Shown one piece after another: positions 7,949 to 17,800 of a DNA stretch of 64,000 nt. The DNA comes from an uncultured Ruminococcus sp. Lineage in GTDB: Bacteria > Bacillota > Clostridia > Oscillospirales > Acutalibacteraceae. The translations under genes and the position numbers were made by a program. Location of the stretch: NCBI GenBank assembly GCA_902799245.1, contig CADBZY010000008.1, positions 1 to 64,000 of the forward strand, in the 5' to 3' direction. The first letter of the stretch is position 1. Each line of letters starts with the position of its first letter. The notes under the pieces were generated by a model. That model had not been told where the DNA came from. It saw nothing but the letters and a program-made list of their open reading frames with translations, and did not search any database.

Positions 7949-8191
7949 ATGAGACTTGACAAATATCTGAAGGTATCGCGCATCATCAAGCGGCGCACGG
8001 TGGCCAATGAAGCCTGCGACGCGGGAAGGGTGCTCGTCAACGGCAAGATCGCCCGCGCGTCGTACGATGTGAAGGTGGGCGACGTGATCGAGGTGACACT
8101 CGGTGCGCGATCTGTGAAAATCCGCGTGCTGGAAGTCAGCGAATACGCCACTAAAGAAAACGCCGACCGCCTGTTTGAGTCGGTGCAGTGA
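7949..8191 (+). CDS. rqcP: RNA-binding S4-domain protein RqcP (YabO)
   Basis: An 80-residue protein consisting almost entirely of an S4 domain: MRLDKYLKVSRIIKRRTVAN, then AGRVLVNGK and a V-x-V-GD turn. This is the RqcP/YabO (Hsp15-like) family, which in Firmicutes works with RqcH to add alanine tails to stalled peptides on the 50S subunit. An AAGGAGAG site precedes the ATG by about 13 bases. It is divergent from glgB, is preceded by TATAAT at 7897, and is followed at once by a strong terminator, so it is monocistronic. Confidence 0.92.
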   Translation: MRLDKYLKVSRIIKRRTVANEACDAGRVLVNGKIARASYDVKVGDVIEVTLGARSVKIRVLEVSEYATKENADRLFESVQ

Positions 8192-8210
8192 AATGCATTT
8201 GCCAAAATAT

Positions 8211-8254
8211 AATACTGCCCCGCGGGAAAGCTTTTTCCTCCGCGGGGCAGTATT
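8211..8254 (+). terminator. Bidirectional terminator between rqcP and glycosyltransferase gene
   Basis: A perfect 15-bp GC-rich stem (8211-8225 with 8240-8254) around a 14-base loop, with T-rich flanks on both sides. It serves the two convergent genes. Confidence 0.85.
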
Positions 8255-8266
8255 GTTTAGGTGAAT

Positions 8267-9235
8267 TTATGAATGCTGCTCATTGTCACTGTCATAGGTG
8301 CGCTCGCTGATAATGTATCTCGGACGTGCTTTGGCCTCCATGTACATCTTGCCGATGTATTCCCCGATAATGCCGAGGCTGATAAGCTGTATGCCGCCTA
8401 TGAAGCAGATAATGCTTACCGTACTTGACCAGCCGATGATGGTGTTGTGAAGGAAATACTGCACAATCGACCATATCACACCGACAAAGCTGAGCAGTGC
8501 GACGAATATTCCCATTCCTGTAATGAAACGGATCGGCTTGATACTCAGGCTGGTAATGCCGTCGATGGCAAGCCCGAGCATTTTGGAAAGGGGATAGTGG
8601 CTTTTTCCCGCCAGTCGTTCGCTGCGTTCATAATAGACGCAGGTGCTTTTGAAGCCCACAAGAGGGAACATGCCGCGAAGGAAGATATTGACCTCTTTGA
8701 AATCGGAAAATTCCTTGAGTACCCTGGAGGATACCAGACGGTAATCGGCGTGGTTGTAAACCACCTCCGCGCCCATTCCCTTCAACAGCCGGTAGAAGCT
8801 CTGCGCCGTGAAGCGCTTGAAGAAAGTGTCTTTTTTGCGGGCGCTTCTCACGCCGTAGACGATCTCGGCGCCTGCAAGGTATTGATCGACCATTTTGTCC
8901 ATGGCGGCTATATCGTCCTGACCGTCGCAGTCAATGGAAATGGTGATGTCGCACCTGTCCCTTGCTTCCATCAGTCCGGCCAGCAAGGTGCTCTGATGCC
9001 CCCTGTTGCGGCTCTGGGATATGCCTTCAAAGAATTCACATTCCGCGGCAAGTCCGCGGATGATTTCCCATGTGGAGTCGGTGCTGCCGTCGTTCACAAA
9101 GAGAATTCTGCTGTCGGCGCTGATCTTGTTTTTTTCAATAAGCCCCTGTAATTCCCCGAGAAAGAGCTTGCTGGTGATGGGAAGCACTTCTTCTTCGTTA
9201 TAGCAGGGAATCACAATCATAAGTCTGGGCGGCAT
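8267..9235 (-). CDS. Family 2 glycosyltransferase, GtrB/CsbB-like, membrane-bound
   Basis: About 322 residues from ATG 9235 (AGAAGG eight bases upstream). The GT2 domain opens with MIVIPCYNEEEVLP and carries the metal/sugar-nucleotide motif SIDCDGQDD near residue 95, then HADYRLVSS. Two membrane helices lie near 230-250 and 265-290. This layout belongs to the GtrB/CsbB/YkoT group, which transfer a sugar from UDP- or GDP-sugar to undecaprenyl phosphate so it can be flipped and used outside the cell. No GtrA flippase is adjacent. It has its own promoter at 9273-9300. Confidence 0.92.
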   Translation of the reverse strand: MPPRLMIVIPCYNEEEVLPITSKLFLGELQGLIEKNKISADSRILFVNDGSTDSTWEIIRGLAAECEFFEGISQSRNRGHQSTLLAGLMEARDRCDITISIDCDGQDDIAAMDKMVDQYLAGAEIVYGVRSARKKDTFFKRFTAQSFYRLLKGMGAEVVYNHADYRLVSSRVLKEFSDFKEVNIFLRGMFPLVGFKSTCVYYERSERLAGKSHYPLSKMLGLAIDGITSLSIKPIRFITGMGIFVALLSFVGVIWSIVQYFLHNTIIGWSSTVSIICFIGGIQLISLGIIGEYIGKMYMEAKARPRYIISERTYDSDNEQHS

Positions 9236-9272
9236 GGCGTGTACCTTCTTCTGCAAGTATATTTATGAAGAA

Positions 9273-9300
9273 ATTATACCATACCCACAGTTAATGTCAA
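9273..9300 (-). promoter_or_regulatory. Promoter of the GtrB-like gene
   Basis: Minus-strand TTGACA (9295-9300) and TATAAT (9273-9278) with a 16-base spacer, about 38 bases before the ATG at 9235. Confidence 0.7.
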
Positions 9301-9324
9301 GGTGATTTTGTCATTTTATATAAA

Positions 9325-9705
9325 TCACGTTTTCGCCTTTGGCTTTGCCAGCAGTGCGCAGAGGTAGCCGAAGATGACTGCGGCGGCGATTCCTCCCGCC
9401 GTTCGTGTCACGCCTCCGGTGAAGGCTCCCAGCAGTCCCTTTTCCTTGACGCCTTCACGCACGCCTTCGGCCAGCGCATGTCCGAAGCCGGTGAGCGGCA
9501 CACTCGCTCCCGCTCCCGCAAAGTCGGCTATCGGCTGATAAAGTCCTATTGCGCTGAGAATAACGCCTGCCGTGACGAAGCTCACAAGTATTCTGCCGGG
9601 AGTGAGATTTGTCCTGTCAATCAGCAACTGACCTATCACACAGAGCGCGCCGCCGATGGCAAAGACCTTCAAATATTCCATTAAAATCTGCATTAATGCT
9701 GTCAT
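9325..9705 (-). CDS. spoVAE: Stage V sporulation protein SpoVAE-like
   Basis: A 126-residue integral membrane protein with about four hydrophobic segments and the family stretches GALCVIGQLLIDRT, PGRILVSFVTAGV and PLTGFGHALAEG. SpoVA proteins form the inner-membrane channel that moves dipicolinic acid into the forespore and out at germination. Its usual partners spoVAC and spoVAD are not in this window and the gene stands alone. AAAGGCGG lies very close to the first ATG, so an internal ATG at residue 5 is possible. Confidence 0.88.
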   Translation of the reverse strand: MTALMQILMEYLKVFAIGGALCVIGQLLIDRTNLTPGRILVSFVTAGVILSAIGLYQPIADFAGAGASVPLTGFGHALAEGVREGVKEKGLLGAFTGGVTRTAGGIAAAVIFGYLCALLAKPKAKT

Positions 9706-9802
9706 CCGCCTTTCAAACTGTTTTCAATGACTATTATTTGATGATTTTCCCAAATAATGCAGATGAATTTGTAAATTGTTATTCAATATTTAATCAATTT
9801 AC

Positions 9803-9831
9803 TTGCACACGGGAACGGTTTATTATATAAT
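9803..9831 (+). promoter_or_regulatory. Promoter of the TIR-domain gene
   Basis: TTGCAC (9803-9808) and TATAAT (9826-9831), 17-base spacer, about 45 bases before the ATG at 9876. Confidence 0.65.
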
Positions 9832-9875
9832 AAAATATCATTAAGTTGAGAAAGTATTCAGAGGTGTTTATATAT

Positions 9876-12365
9876 ATGGCATTTGCATCTATCCCCGAAT
9901 ATGAGGGGAAATCGCCCTATGTGTTTATTTCCTACGCACAGCAGGACGAGCGGATAGCATATTCTATCGCCGTAAAAATGTATAACGAGGGCTTCCGGTT
10001 GTGGAGCAGCGCTGCCTGCGGGAATCCGTCAAGTATGCGCATTGCCGAGCGTCTGAGCAATTCCGCCGTGGCTATGGTCTTTCTTTCCAAGAGTTATCTC
10101 CAATTTGCCGCCGGCAAGGAATTTGAGCCGCGCGCGGTTATGAACAGCCCGAAGCAGAAGATTGTCATTTGTCTTGACGATACTCCGCTTGGTACAGACT
10201 GGAATACGGTTGATTTTCCCGCCGGTATTCGCTACAATCCTGACGTGCCTCAGGGCTTGTGGCTGAGAATCAATTCCTCCGACGCGCTGGAAAAGTGCCG
10301 CGGAGCGTGGCCAAAGCGACCCATGCCCGAACCCTTCGAGGAAAAGCCAAAGGTGGATATGGCGGTGGACGAGGATGAACTGACCGATGAGATGAAAAAT
10401 CTCAACAGCGTGATGAATTCCTTCGGCGCGGGACTGGACGACGATGAAATCAACAATATCTCCCTCTTCCGCAAAAACGACCCCTCGCAGGATACCTTCA
10501 GATGGCCGCAGAAAAGCGAGCCGACGCAGGAGCAGGAGTATTATTCCATAGAAAATCTCATTGACAATTCACCCATGCCCATATCCCCCGAAAAAAGGCA
10601 GTATGACAGTATGTTAGGGCTCATCGAGAGCTTTATGGAAAAGAGCAGCAAAACAAGAGATGAAGAGCTTCGCCATGCGAATGACCAGTCTGACGACAAC
10701 GCAAAAAGGCGCAGAATGCCTATTTCCGAAAACACATACACCGATTATCGCGCCGTACCGAAAAATGAATTTGATTCGGTGGACCTTTCAAAGGACACGT
10801 CTTCCTCTCCCGTGGTGATTACGGAATCTTCCGCGCCGATGCCGATCACGCTGGATTACGGTGAGGAAACCGAAATCGCCTCCTACAGCATGACCCGCAG
10901 CCGTGACCGCGCCGAACGCGTGACGGAGATCATCAATTATTCCTCCTACAAGCCGAAGCCGGAGCCACAGCCTGTCTACAACGAAGTGGCTGACAATCGC
11001 AAGAAACCCGAACCGGATAAGGATAAAAATCCGTCGGAGCCTGTATTTGAAAAGATTGTGGACGACCGCAAATTCATCAAATCCACCGATGACAATATCG
11101 ATGGTGCCAAGCTGACATATCATTTAGGCAGTCTGTTTGACGGTTTTGACGAGAACGATTTTGCGCAGGATGAACCGGAACCTGAGAAAAAGCCGGAGCC
11201 GCCCAAGCCCGAACCGGAGAAAAAGCCCGAGCCGCCCAAACCGGAGCTTCCGGCAAGATTCACGGATGACGACATTCCGCTGCCTGCCCTCAGCTTTGAG
11301 CCTAAACGTCCTCAGCCGATATTCGACATCATTGACGAAAAGCCGAAAATGCCTCCGGCGCCTGAACCGCCGAAGCGCACGATTTCAAAGCCCCGAAGAA
11401 GGTATATCGTGTCGGTGCGTAAAGGCGTGCGACATATTGAGTATGACGATGAGATGTACGAGGTCAACGGCAGATGGATTCCGGGACATATTTATCACCG
11501 TCTGATGCCGGGCGCCAAATACACCAATATCCGCCGCATCACCCATAAAACCAAGCAGGAACCCGTGCAGCCCTCCATTGCACCCGCACGTCCCCCGGCC
11601 GGACTGAATTCCGACAGCAGCCTTTACAGTGCGGTCAATACCTTCTTTACACCGTCATCAAGCAGACCCGCTGTTAGCGAAAGCATACCCGAGGGAGTGC
11701 GCAGCGCGCTGCGTGAGCGGCATGAGGTGCGCCGCAGCGAGGCGATACGGCAATTGGAAGAAGCGCAGGCGGCAGCCTCGCAGCCGGCTGCCAAGAACCA
11801 GCACACCCCGGAGGAAGAGAATACTCCGGCACGCAAGCACAGATTTTCGCATGAGGGCGGCATTAAAAAGTCGCTCATGGCAAACATGGAGACGCCGGTC
11901 AATACCCAGGCCGAAGAAAGCCACAGGCAGTACGGAGCCAGAGCCGAGGCAGTTGCCGAAGCCGCTGCACAGCCTGCGCCTGAAGAAAAGAAATCCAAGG
12001 GCAAGAAGTCGAAAGACAAGTCATCCGACAAAAACGATGAAAAAGCCGCCAAAAAAGCTGCCAAGAAGGCCGCTGAAAAGGCAGCCCAGAAGAAGGCTGA
12101 GTCCAAGAAGAACGAAAAGAAGAGCAAGGACAAAACGAAGGACAAAAAGTCCGAGGGGGAAAAGCCTTCTGAGCAGATACATCCGCCGACAGCGGCATCC
12201 GCTTTTGCCGATGTGGACGAGGACAGTCTTATCGAGATGCCAAAGCAGAATCTTCCCGGTCTTAAGCTTGACCCGTCTGCCTACAGCAGCATGAATCTCA
12301 GCGAGATACTTTTCGGCGAAGGCAAGGGTTCAGGCAAAGACACAAAGAAAAAGAAGAAAAAGTGA
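9876..12365 (+). CDS. TIR-domain protein with long disordered, lysine-rich tail
   Basis: About 829 residues from ATG 9876 (AGAGGTG nine bases upstream). Residues about 12-130 form a TIR domain: PYVFISYAQQDE, a G-F-R-L-W strand, IAERLSNSAVAMVFLSKSYL and GKEFEPRAV, whose Glu sits where NADase TIRs carry their catalytic Glu. The rest is low-complexity: acidic/proline-rich repeats (EPEKKPEPPKPE), a short conserved-looking block near 512-560 (RYIVSVRKGVRHIEY and GRWIPGHIYHR), and a Lys/Ala tail ending in six lysines. No membrane segment. NAD cleavage is inferred. It stands between its own promoter and a terminator. Confidence 0.8.
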   Translation: MAFASIPEYEGKSPYVFISYAQQDERIAYSIAVKMYNEGFRLWSSAACGNPSSMRIAERLSNSAVAMVFLSKSYLQFAAGKEFEPRAVMNSPKQKIVICLDDTPLGTDWNTVDFPAGIRYNPDVPQGLWLRINSSDALEKCRGAWPKRPMPEPFEEKPKVDMAVDEDELTDEMKNLNSVMNSFGAGLDDDEINNISLFRKNDPSQDTFRWPQKSEPTQEQEYYSIENLIDNSPMPISPEKRQYDSMLGLIESFMEKSSKTRDEELRHANDQSDDNAKRRRMPISENTYTDYRAVPKNEFDSVDLSKDTSSSPVVITESSAPMPITLDYGEETEIASYSMTRSRDRAERVTEIINYSSYKPKPEPQPVYNEVADNRKKPEPDKDKNPSEPVFEKIVDDRKFIKSTDDNIDGAKLTYHLGSLFDGFDENDFAQDEPEPEKKPEPPKPEPEKKPEPPKPELPARFTDDDIPLPALSFEPKRPQPIFDIIDEKPKMPPAPEPPKRTISKPRRRYIVSVRKGVRHIEYDDEMYEVNGRWIPGHIYHRLMPGAKYTNIRRITHKTKQEPVQPSIAPARPPAGLNSDSSLYSAVNTFFTPSSSRPAVSESIPEGVRSALRERHEVRRSEAIRQLEEAQAAASQPAAKNQHTPEEENTPARKHRFSHEGGIKKSLMANMETPVNTQAEESHRQYGARAEAVAEAAAQPAPEEKKSKGKKSKDKSSDKNDEKAAKKAAKKAAEKAAQKKAESKKNEKKSKDKTKDKKSEGEKPSEQIHPPTAASAFADVDEDSLIEMPKQNLPGLKLDPSAYSSMNLSEILFGEGKGSGKDTKKKKKK

Positions 12366-12383
12366 AAATCGCAGGTATAGAAA

Positions 12384-12427
12384 AAAGCTGCGAGGTAAGT
12401 TAAATGATGGCTTACCTTGCAGCTTTT
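12384..12427 (+). terminator. Bidirectional terminator between TIR gene and degV
   Basis: AAAAGCTGC-AGGTAAG pairs with CTTACCT-GCAGCTTTT around an 11-base loop with one mismatch. A TTTTTT run follows on the minus strand and TTTT on the plus strand. Confidence 0.85.
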
Positions 12428-12441
12428 ACTATGTAGAAAAA

Positions 12442-13269
12442 TCAGTTTTCCTTGCGGACGAAAATAAATCCGAAGGCGCCCGGCCCCCAGTGGCAGGCGA
12501 TGGCAGGATCGAGATTGTCCTGATGAACCATGGAGGGCAGGAATTTGTGGTCGACCATCTTAATGAGATCGACCAGATTCTTGTTGGAATAGGTGTAGGA
12601 CGGAATAATATGATAGCTTGTGTCGCACTCCGTTTCCAGGAGCTTGGCAAGAGTGATCATGGCGCGTTTGAGACCGATTGCTTTGGTCAGCACCTTGACA
12701 AATCCGTCCTCAAAGGTAATGAGCGGTTTGACCTGGGCCAGACTTCCTGCGACAAAAGCCGTTTTGCTCAGTCGGCCGCCGCGGTGAAGGTATTCCAGTG
12801 TCTCCGGAATGGCGGCTACCCTGATGCGCGGAATCAGCTCATTGAGCTTTTTCTCGATGTAGTCCAACCCTTTGTCGCGGTACTTGTTGACCTCTTCGAC
12901 AAGTATCCTTACTCCGCCGACAGCTGTTTTTGTGTCGATGACGCGGACATTCGGCTGGTCTTCAAACATGATGCGGAAGGTGTTGTATGTACCCGAAATT
13001 CCGGAAGAGATAGGAAGAATAATTACATCGTCGCCCTGTTCGACGTACTGCATGATTTTCTTTTCGGTCTCATCGAGCGAGGGAAGGGATGTTTTTGGGA
13101 AAAGGCCGTCATCTATCAGCTTGGAATAGAAAAAATCCATCGAAAGGTCGATGCCGTCACTGTATTCTTTATCTCCAAGAAGTATTTTGAGCGGGATAAT
13201 TTCTACATTGTATTGCTTCTTCTCACTCTGTTTGATACTGCTTCCCGAATCTACAAAAACTCTTAACAT
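12442..13269 (-). CDS. DegV family fatty-acid-binding protein
   Basis: About 275 residues. ATG 13269 is chosen because AAGGAGGA lies eight bases upstream; the frame runs further upstream but without a site. Family features: V-D-S-G-S-S at the N-terminus, YSDGIDLSMDFFYSKL, PISSGISGTYNT near residue 90 and YLHRGGRLSKTAF. DegV/FakB proteins carry a fatty acid for phosphorylation by FakA; a partner kinase is not in the window, so fatty-acid delivery is a family inference. It is monocistronic with its own promoter and a shared terminator. Confidence 0.93.
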   Translation of the reverse strand: MLRVFVDSGSSIKQSEKKQYNVEIIPLKILLGDKEYSDGIDLSMDFFYSKLIDDGLFPKTSLPSLDETEKKIMQYVEQGDDVIILPISSGISGTYNTFRIMFEDQPNVRVIDTKTAVGGVRILVEEVNKYRDKGLDYIEKKLNELIPRIRVAAIPETLEYLHRGGRLSKTAFVAGSLAQVKPLITFEDGFVKVLTKAIGLKRAMITLAKLLETECDTSYHIIPSYTYSNKNLVDLIKMVDHKFLPSMVHQDNLDPAIACHWGPGAFGFIFVRKEN

Positions 13270-13359
13270 AATTTTGTCCTCCTTGACAAGGGGATTTTTC
13301 GCTGTAAAATGATTAATGAGATCGGCTTTATGGCTTTTGCGATTTAAACCGTTGATTTG

Positions 13360-13389
13360 ATTATAATACGAAACAAGGCCGCTTGTCAA
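13360..13389 (-). promoter_or_regulatory. Promoter of degV
   Basis: Minus-strand TTGACA (13384-13389) and TATAAT (13360-13365), 18-base spacer, about 90 bases before the start codon. The intervening leader shows no recognisable element. Confidence 0.65.
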
Positions 13390-13446
13390 GATGTTTAGAC
13401 AGAGGATATGCGGGAAAATGTTATTTGAAAAAATAAACATTGGTTA

Positions 13447-13474
13447 TTGACTCTTTTAAGAATTGTGCTATAAT
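13447..13474 (+). promoter_or_regulatory. Promoter of the zinc-ribbon/discoidin gene
   Basis: TTGACT (13447-13452) and TATAAT (13469-13474) with a 16-base spacer, 49 bases before the ATG at 13524. Confidence 0.65.
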
Positions 13475-13523
13475 AGTCAGGTAATTGTGTTAATGCGATA
13501 ATTCATTATGGGGGAAGAATAAT

Positions 13524-14690
13524 ATGGATGATTTTTTTGGAACGGATATTGCAGGAAGCGCTGTTTGCGACGAGTGCGGCGAAAGGCTGAGTCCGGACGC
13601 AACCTTTTGTCCGAATTGCGGCAGTAGAAGAATGTCAAAGCGCGATATTGACGATACGGAACTGCCCTTTCAGTACGTGACGCCCCGTATTCAGAACGAA
13701 GCCTATACTTCCATTGAATCCGAAGATGATTTTTTGTTTGGATATGACGCGGAAGATTACGGTACAGATGATTTCAGTGAGGATCCATTTGTCACGCAGG
13801 AGTTCGGTGAGGAATATTCCGACTATGCGGAGGCTATGAACTTATCACATGAGTCTGACAAGCGTCCTGCGGCGAAAAAACGCCCTGCGACGAAAAAACA
13901 CTCTGCGGCCAAGACAAAAAGACGCGCGTCATCCGGTAGCAAACCGAAAGACGGTCTTGCAGACGCTGACTCCAGAAAATCGGCAATAGCGGTGCTGATT
14001 GCCGCAGGATTTCTCGGAATAGTGTTGATTGTATCGCTGCTGGGCTTTATTGTTTCGCTGTTTTCGGGTAGCGGAAATGTACAGACGGTTGTGGATGAGA
14101 ATACCGATACATCTTCGGTTGTTTCCTCTGTCTCTTCCTCTGCGCCTTCCGAAGTCACTTCTTCCTCTGCGCCGGCAGACAAGCCAGTCGTTCATTTGCT
14201 GCCGGAGGATGTGAGAAACGACAGCTACACAAAGTATAAGGTGGATCAGAACACATACACGACGGTAATGGCTTCATCCTTTATAGATGCCAAACTCACA
14301 CACGGCTCGACTGAGCTTGCGTTTGACGGGGATATAGAAACCAGCTGGCAGGACGGTGTGAAGGGCTACGGAGTCGGAGAATGGCTGCTTGCCTACAATT
14401 CCGACGGATCAGCCGTCAAAGTGAGCGAGGTAACGGTTTACAACGGCTACCAGAATCCCAAATTCAATACCGCGAAAAAGGACATGTATCTCGTTAATTC
14501 GAGAGTCAGCGATTTCACGCTGACATTTGATGACGGCACCTCCGAGAGCTTCACGCTGGAAGATATTAAGGAACCGCAGACCTTCAAATTCAAGGAAAGA
14601 GAGACCTGCTACATACGATTTACTGTCGGCGGAGCCTACAAGGGAACCAAATACAAGGATACCTGCATCACTGAGATCATCTACAAATAA
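13524..14690 (+). CDS. Zinc-ribbon membrane protein with discoidin-like (glycan-binding) domain
   Basis: A 388-residue single-pass protein. A cytoplasmic zinc ribbon (C-x2-C near 14-17, C-x2-C near 32-35) is followed by an acidic region, a Lys/Ala-Pro repeat (about 114-135), one membrane helix (about 151-177), a Ser-rich linker and an extracellular domain (about 240-388) with FDGDIETSWQDG and the beta-sandwich pattern of the NADase-type glycan-binding / F5-F8 type C fold. Such proteins are common in Clostridia and of unknown role; the ribbon suggests an internal partner. GGGGGAAG lies before the ATG. Terminator at 14703-14749. Confidence 0.8.
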   Translation: MDDFFGTDIAGSAVCDECGERLSPDATFCPNCGSRRMSKRDIDDTELPFQYVTPRIQNEAYTSIESEDDFLFGYDAEDYGTDDFSEDPFVTQEFGEEYSDYAEAMNLSHESDKRPAAKKRPATKKHSAAKTKRRASSGSKPKDGLADADSRKSAIAVLIAAGFLGIVLIVSLLGFIVSLFSGSGNVQTVVDENTDTSSVVSSVSSSAPSEVTSSSAPADKPVVHLLPEDVRNDSYTKYKVDQNTYTTVMASSFIDAKLTHGSTELAFDGDIETSWQDGVKGYGVGEWLLAYNSDGSAVKVSEVTVYNGYQNPKFNTAKKDMYLVNSRVSDFTLTFDDGTSESFTLEDIKEPQTFKFKERETCYIRFTVGGAYKGTKYKDTCITEIIYK

Positions 14691-14702
14691 ACTTTTTACA
14701 TT

Positions 14703-14749
14703 ACGCGCCTATGTATCGGTCGGATGACGATCGAAATACACCGGCGCGT
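14703..14749 (+). terminator. Terminator after the discoidin-domain gene
   Basis: ACGCGCC...GGCGCGT outer stem with TGTAT...ATACA and GGTCG/CGATC inner pairing, followed by TTTTTT. Confidence 0.8.
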
Positions 14750-14768
14750 TTTTTGTGTTTTATTTTAC

Positions 14769-14797
14769 TTGAAGTTTCTACAGAAATATGATATAAT
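14769..14797 (+). promoter_or_regulatory. Promoter of the SNF2 helicase gene
   Basis: TTGAAG (14769-14774) and TATAAT (14792-14797), 17-base spacer, 47 bases before the ATG at 14845. Confidence 0.65.
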
Positions 14798-14844
14798 ATT
14801 CTTTCCAGCAAATTGGTTCAGGCACGGAACAGGAGGATAGGAAA

Positions 14845-17800
14845 ATGCTTTGGCAGAATTTTTTTACGCAGACGATTCTGATTCGCGGCAGGGATTATTA
14901 CAATCGCGGCAAGGTGATGGGGCTTCAATGTTCCGGAGAGAAGTATCATGCAAAGGTACTCGGTTCCAGACCCTATTCCGTAACGGTGGAGGAGAGGGAA
15001 GGGACGTTTTACACAGCCACCTGCGACTGTCCGCATTCGCGCTCCGGTTTTTACTGCAAGCACATTGCCGCGGTGTTGTTTGCGGTTGATGAATACGAAC
15101 ATACCCATTCGGAACGTGAAGTGGAAAAAAGTCCCTTTGATGAGTTGTACGGACCGCGCGGCGGAGAAGAAGGGATTTACCGCTATTTCGACATGCGCAG
15201 GATGACGCGCGGCTTACTGATTTATCAGGAGACATACAACCGTGCCGTAGAACTGCTTCAAAGCGGCAAGGTCGCCGACGTTATTCTGAAATACGGCTTC
15301 CGCGGAGGAAACGGCGGCATGATCTGCGAGGCGCAGGGCCAATATAAAGGCGATTTCGATTGCCTTATAACGGCGACCTTTGACAGAAACAAGCTGCTCA
15401 GCAGCTTTTGTGAAAAATATGTATCAGGGTTTGGCGTGACAGGTACGATGAAGCAGGGCGACAAGACCGTTCCGAATCAATATCTGCTTGCCCTCATGCT
15501 GGCAGCGGGAAAAATGATCGCTGATGATCCCAATGTCGGCGATTCCACCAGCAGCGACGGGCTAAGGCTGCTTGACTCTTTCCGTACAGAGCGTTCCTCG
15601 GGCAGTCTTTCAGAACTGCGCAGGGAAATTATTCTCGAACCGAAGCTGACAGGCGAAAGCGGGAGGTATTATCTGACGGTTCGCACGGGAACTGACAAAC
15701 TGTATGTTATCAAGAATCTGACCGAATTCGTCGGAGCAGTGGAGCGAAAGGGCATTTTTACGTCAGGCAGGCTGAGTCTGTATTTTTCCAGAGACAAAAT
15801 AAGGGATAAGGATGTTCCGCTTCTCTCCTTCATTAAGAATGTGGTCGACGACGCTGTGTACCGGTCAGAAAATGTCAGAAACACCTATTACGGTTATTCG
15901 ACTCCTTCCGAAACGATTAAGAACCGCATAGAGCTTTACGGCAGCCGCCTGGATGCATTTTTTGACGCGGTTTTGAGCATGGGTCTGACCTCGATAGCGT
16001 TTACAGATGTGCGTGACAATGGCAAGGTGAATTTACAGCTTCGTCCGGGAATCGGTTCCCCGGATATAACCCTCGATTTAAGAGAGTTGGTTGATGATGA
16101 GAAAGTGTTTCACGGCATACAGGCGACCGGCAAGGCACCGCTTTTTATCAGCGGTTCGGAGCACCATTACTTCATTGACAGCAGCCGGTTCTGCCGGGTC
16201 GAACCAGATACCGACCGTCAGCTTGCGCCGCTTTACTCGCTGCTTGGCGACGGTGAATTCTCCTTCAGCGTAGGCAGAAACAACATGCCCGAATTCTGTT
16301 ACAGTGTGCTGCCGAAGCTGCGCGGTATGATCAACGTGCGCGAGCACGATACGGAGGAGATTGAAAAATACCTGCCGCCTGAGGCGGAGCCGGTGTTTTA
16401 TCTCGACAATGACGAGGGACTTTTGTCCTGCCGCGCCGTTGCAAGGTACGGAGATACGGAATACAGGCTGTCCGACAGTATACCGGGCAGGGTTCATCAC
16501 ACTGCGCAGAGGGATATGCAGCGGGAATCCGAAGCGCTCGGGGTGCTGATGAATTACTTTACGGAATACGACGAAAAGAAAGACCTCTTTACCTGCGAAA
16601 ACGGCGATGACGCGGCTTACAGACTGCTCTCCGAGGGATTAGGCGAGCTGCTGAAAGTGGGCGAGGTCAATTGCACCGACAGTTTCAGAGCGATTAATAT
16701 CCGCCGCAGGCTGCCTGTCAAGGTGGGCGTTTCCGTCTCCGGCGACCTGATGAATCTTTCGATACAGTCGGACGACGTCTCGATCAAGGAGCTTGCCGAC
16801 ATACTCAAAAGCTACAAACGAAAAAAGCGCTATCACAGGCTGAAAAACGGCGATTTTGTGGATATAGACGAGACGATAGCCGAACTGAGCGATATGGTGG
16901 ACACCATGCACCTGACGGCAGCCGAACTCGCCAAGGGCAGCGTGAATCTGCCTGTGTACCGCGCACTTTATCTTGACAAAATGACAGAGAAGTGTGACGC
17001 GCTGCGCATCAAGCGGGATTCGTACTTCAAGAAGCTGATCAAGGAATTCAAGACAGTGAGCGAGTCAGATTTCGAAGCGCCGGAGCATTTGCAGGGAATC
17101 ATGCGCAATTATCAGATCTTCGGACATCGCTGGCTGCGTACGCTGGAAAAATACGGCTTCGGCGGGATTTTGGCCGATGACATGGGTCTTGGCAAAACCC
17201 TCCAGGTAATCTCGGTGCTTTCGGCTGCCAAGTCCGAGGGGGATTCCGGCACGTCGCTGGTTGTCTGTCCCGCTTCCCTGATTTACAACTGGCTCGAGGA
17301 GCTGTCGAGATTCTCTCCCGAGCTGAATGCCGTTGCCGTGGCGGGAAAACAGTTCGAAAGGGCGGAGATTATTGAAAATATCCTGCAATACGACGTTGCC
17401 GTCACTTCCTATGACCTGTTGAAACGCGATATTTCTCTTTACGAAAATATTCACTTCAATTATGAGATCATCGACGAGGCACAGTATATCAAGAATCATT
17501 CCACTGCCGCTGCCAAGGCGGTGAAGGTGATCGGCTCCCGCATACGCTTTGCCCTGACCGGCACCCCGATCGAGAACCGCCTGAGCGAGCTGTGGAGCAT
17601 CTTCGACTACCTCATGCCGGGATTTCTCTACGGCTATGAGACCTTCCGCAAGGAGCTGGAAGCGCCGATCGCCAAGAAGAGCGACCCGCAGGCAACCGAA
17701 AAGCTGCGGCGCATGACGTCTCCGTTTATTCTCAGGAGGCTTAAAAACGACGTTCTCAAAGACCTGCCCGACAAGATAGAAGAGGTGCGCTACGCCGCGT

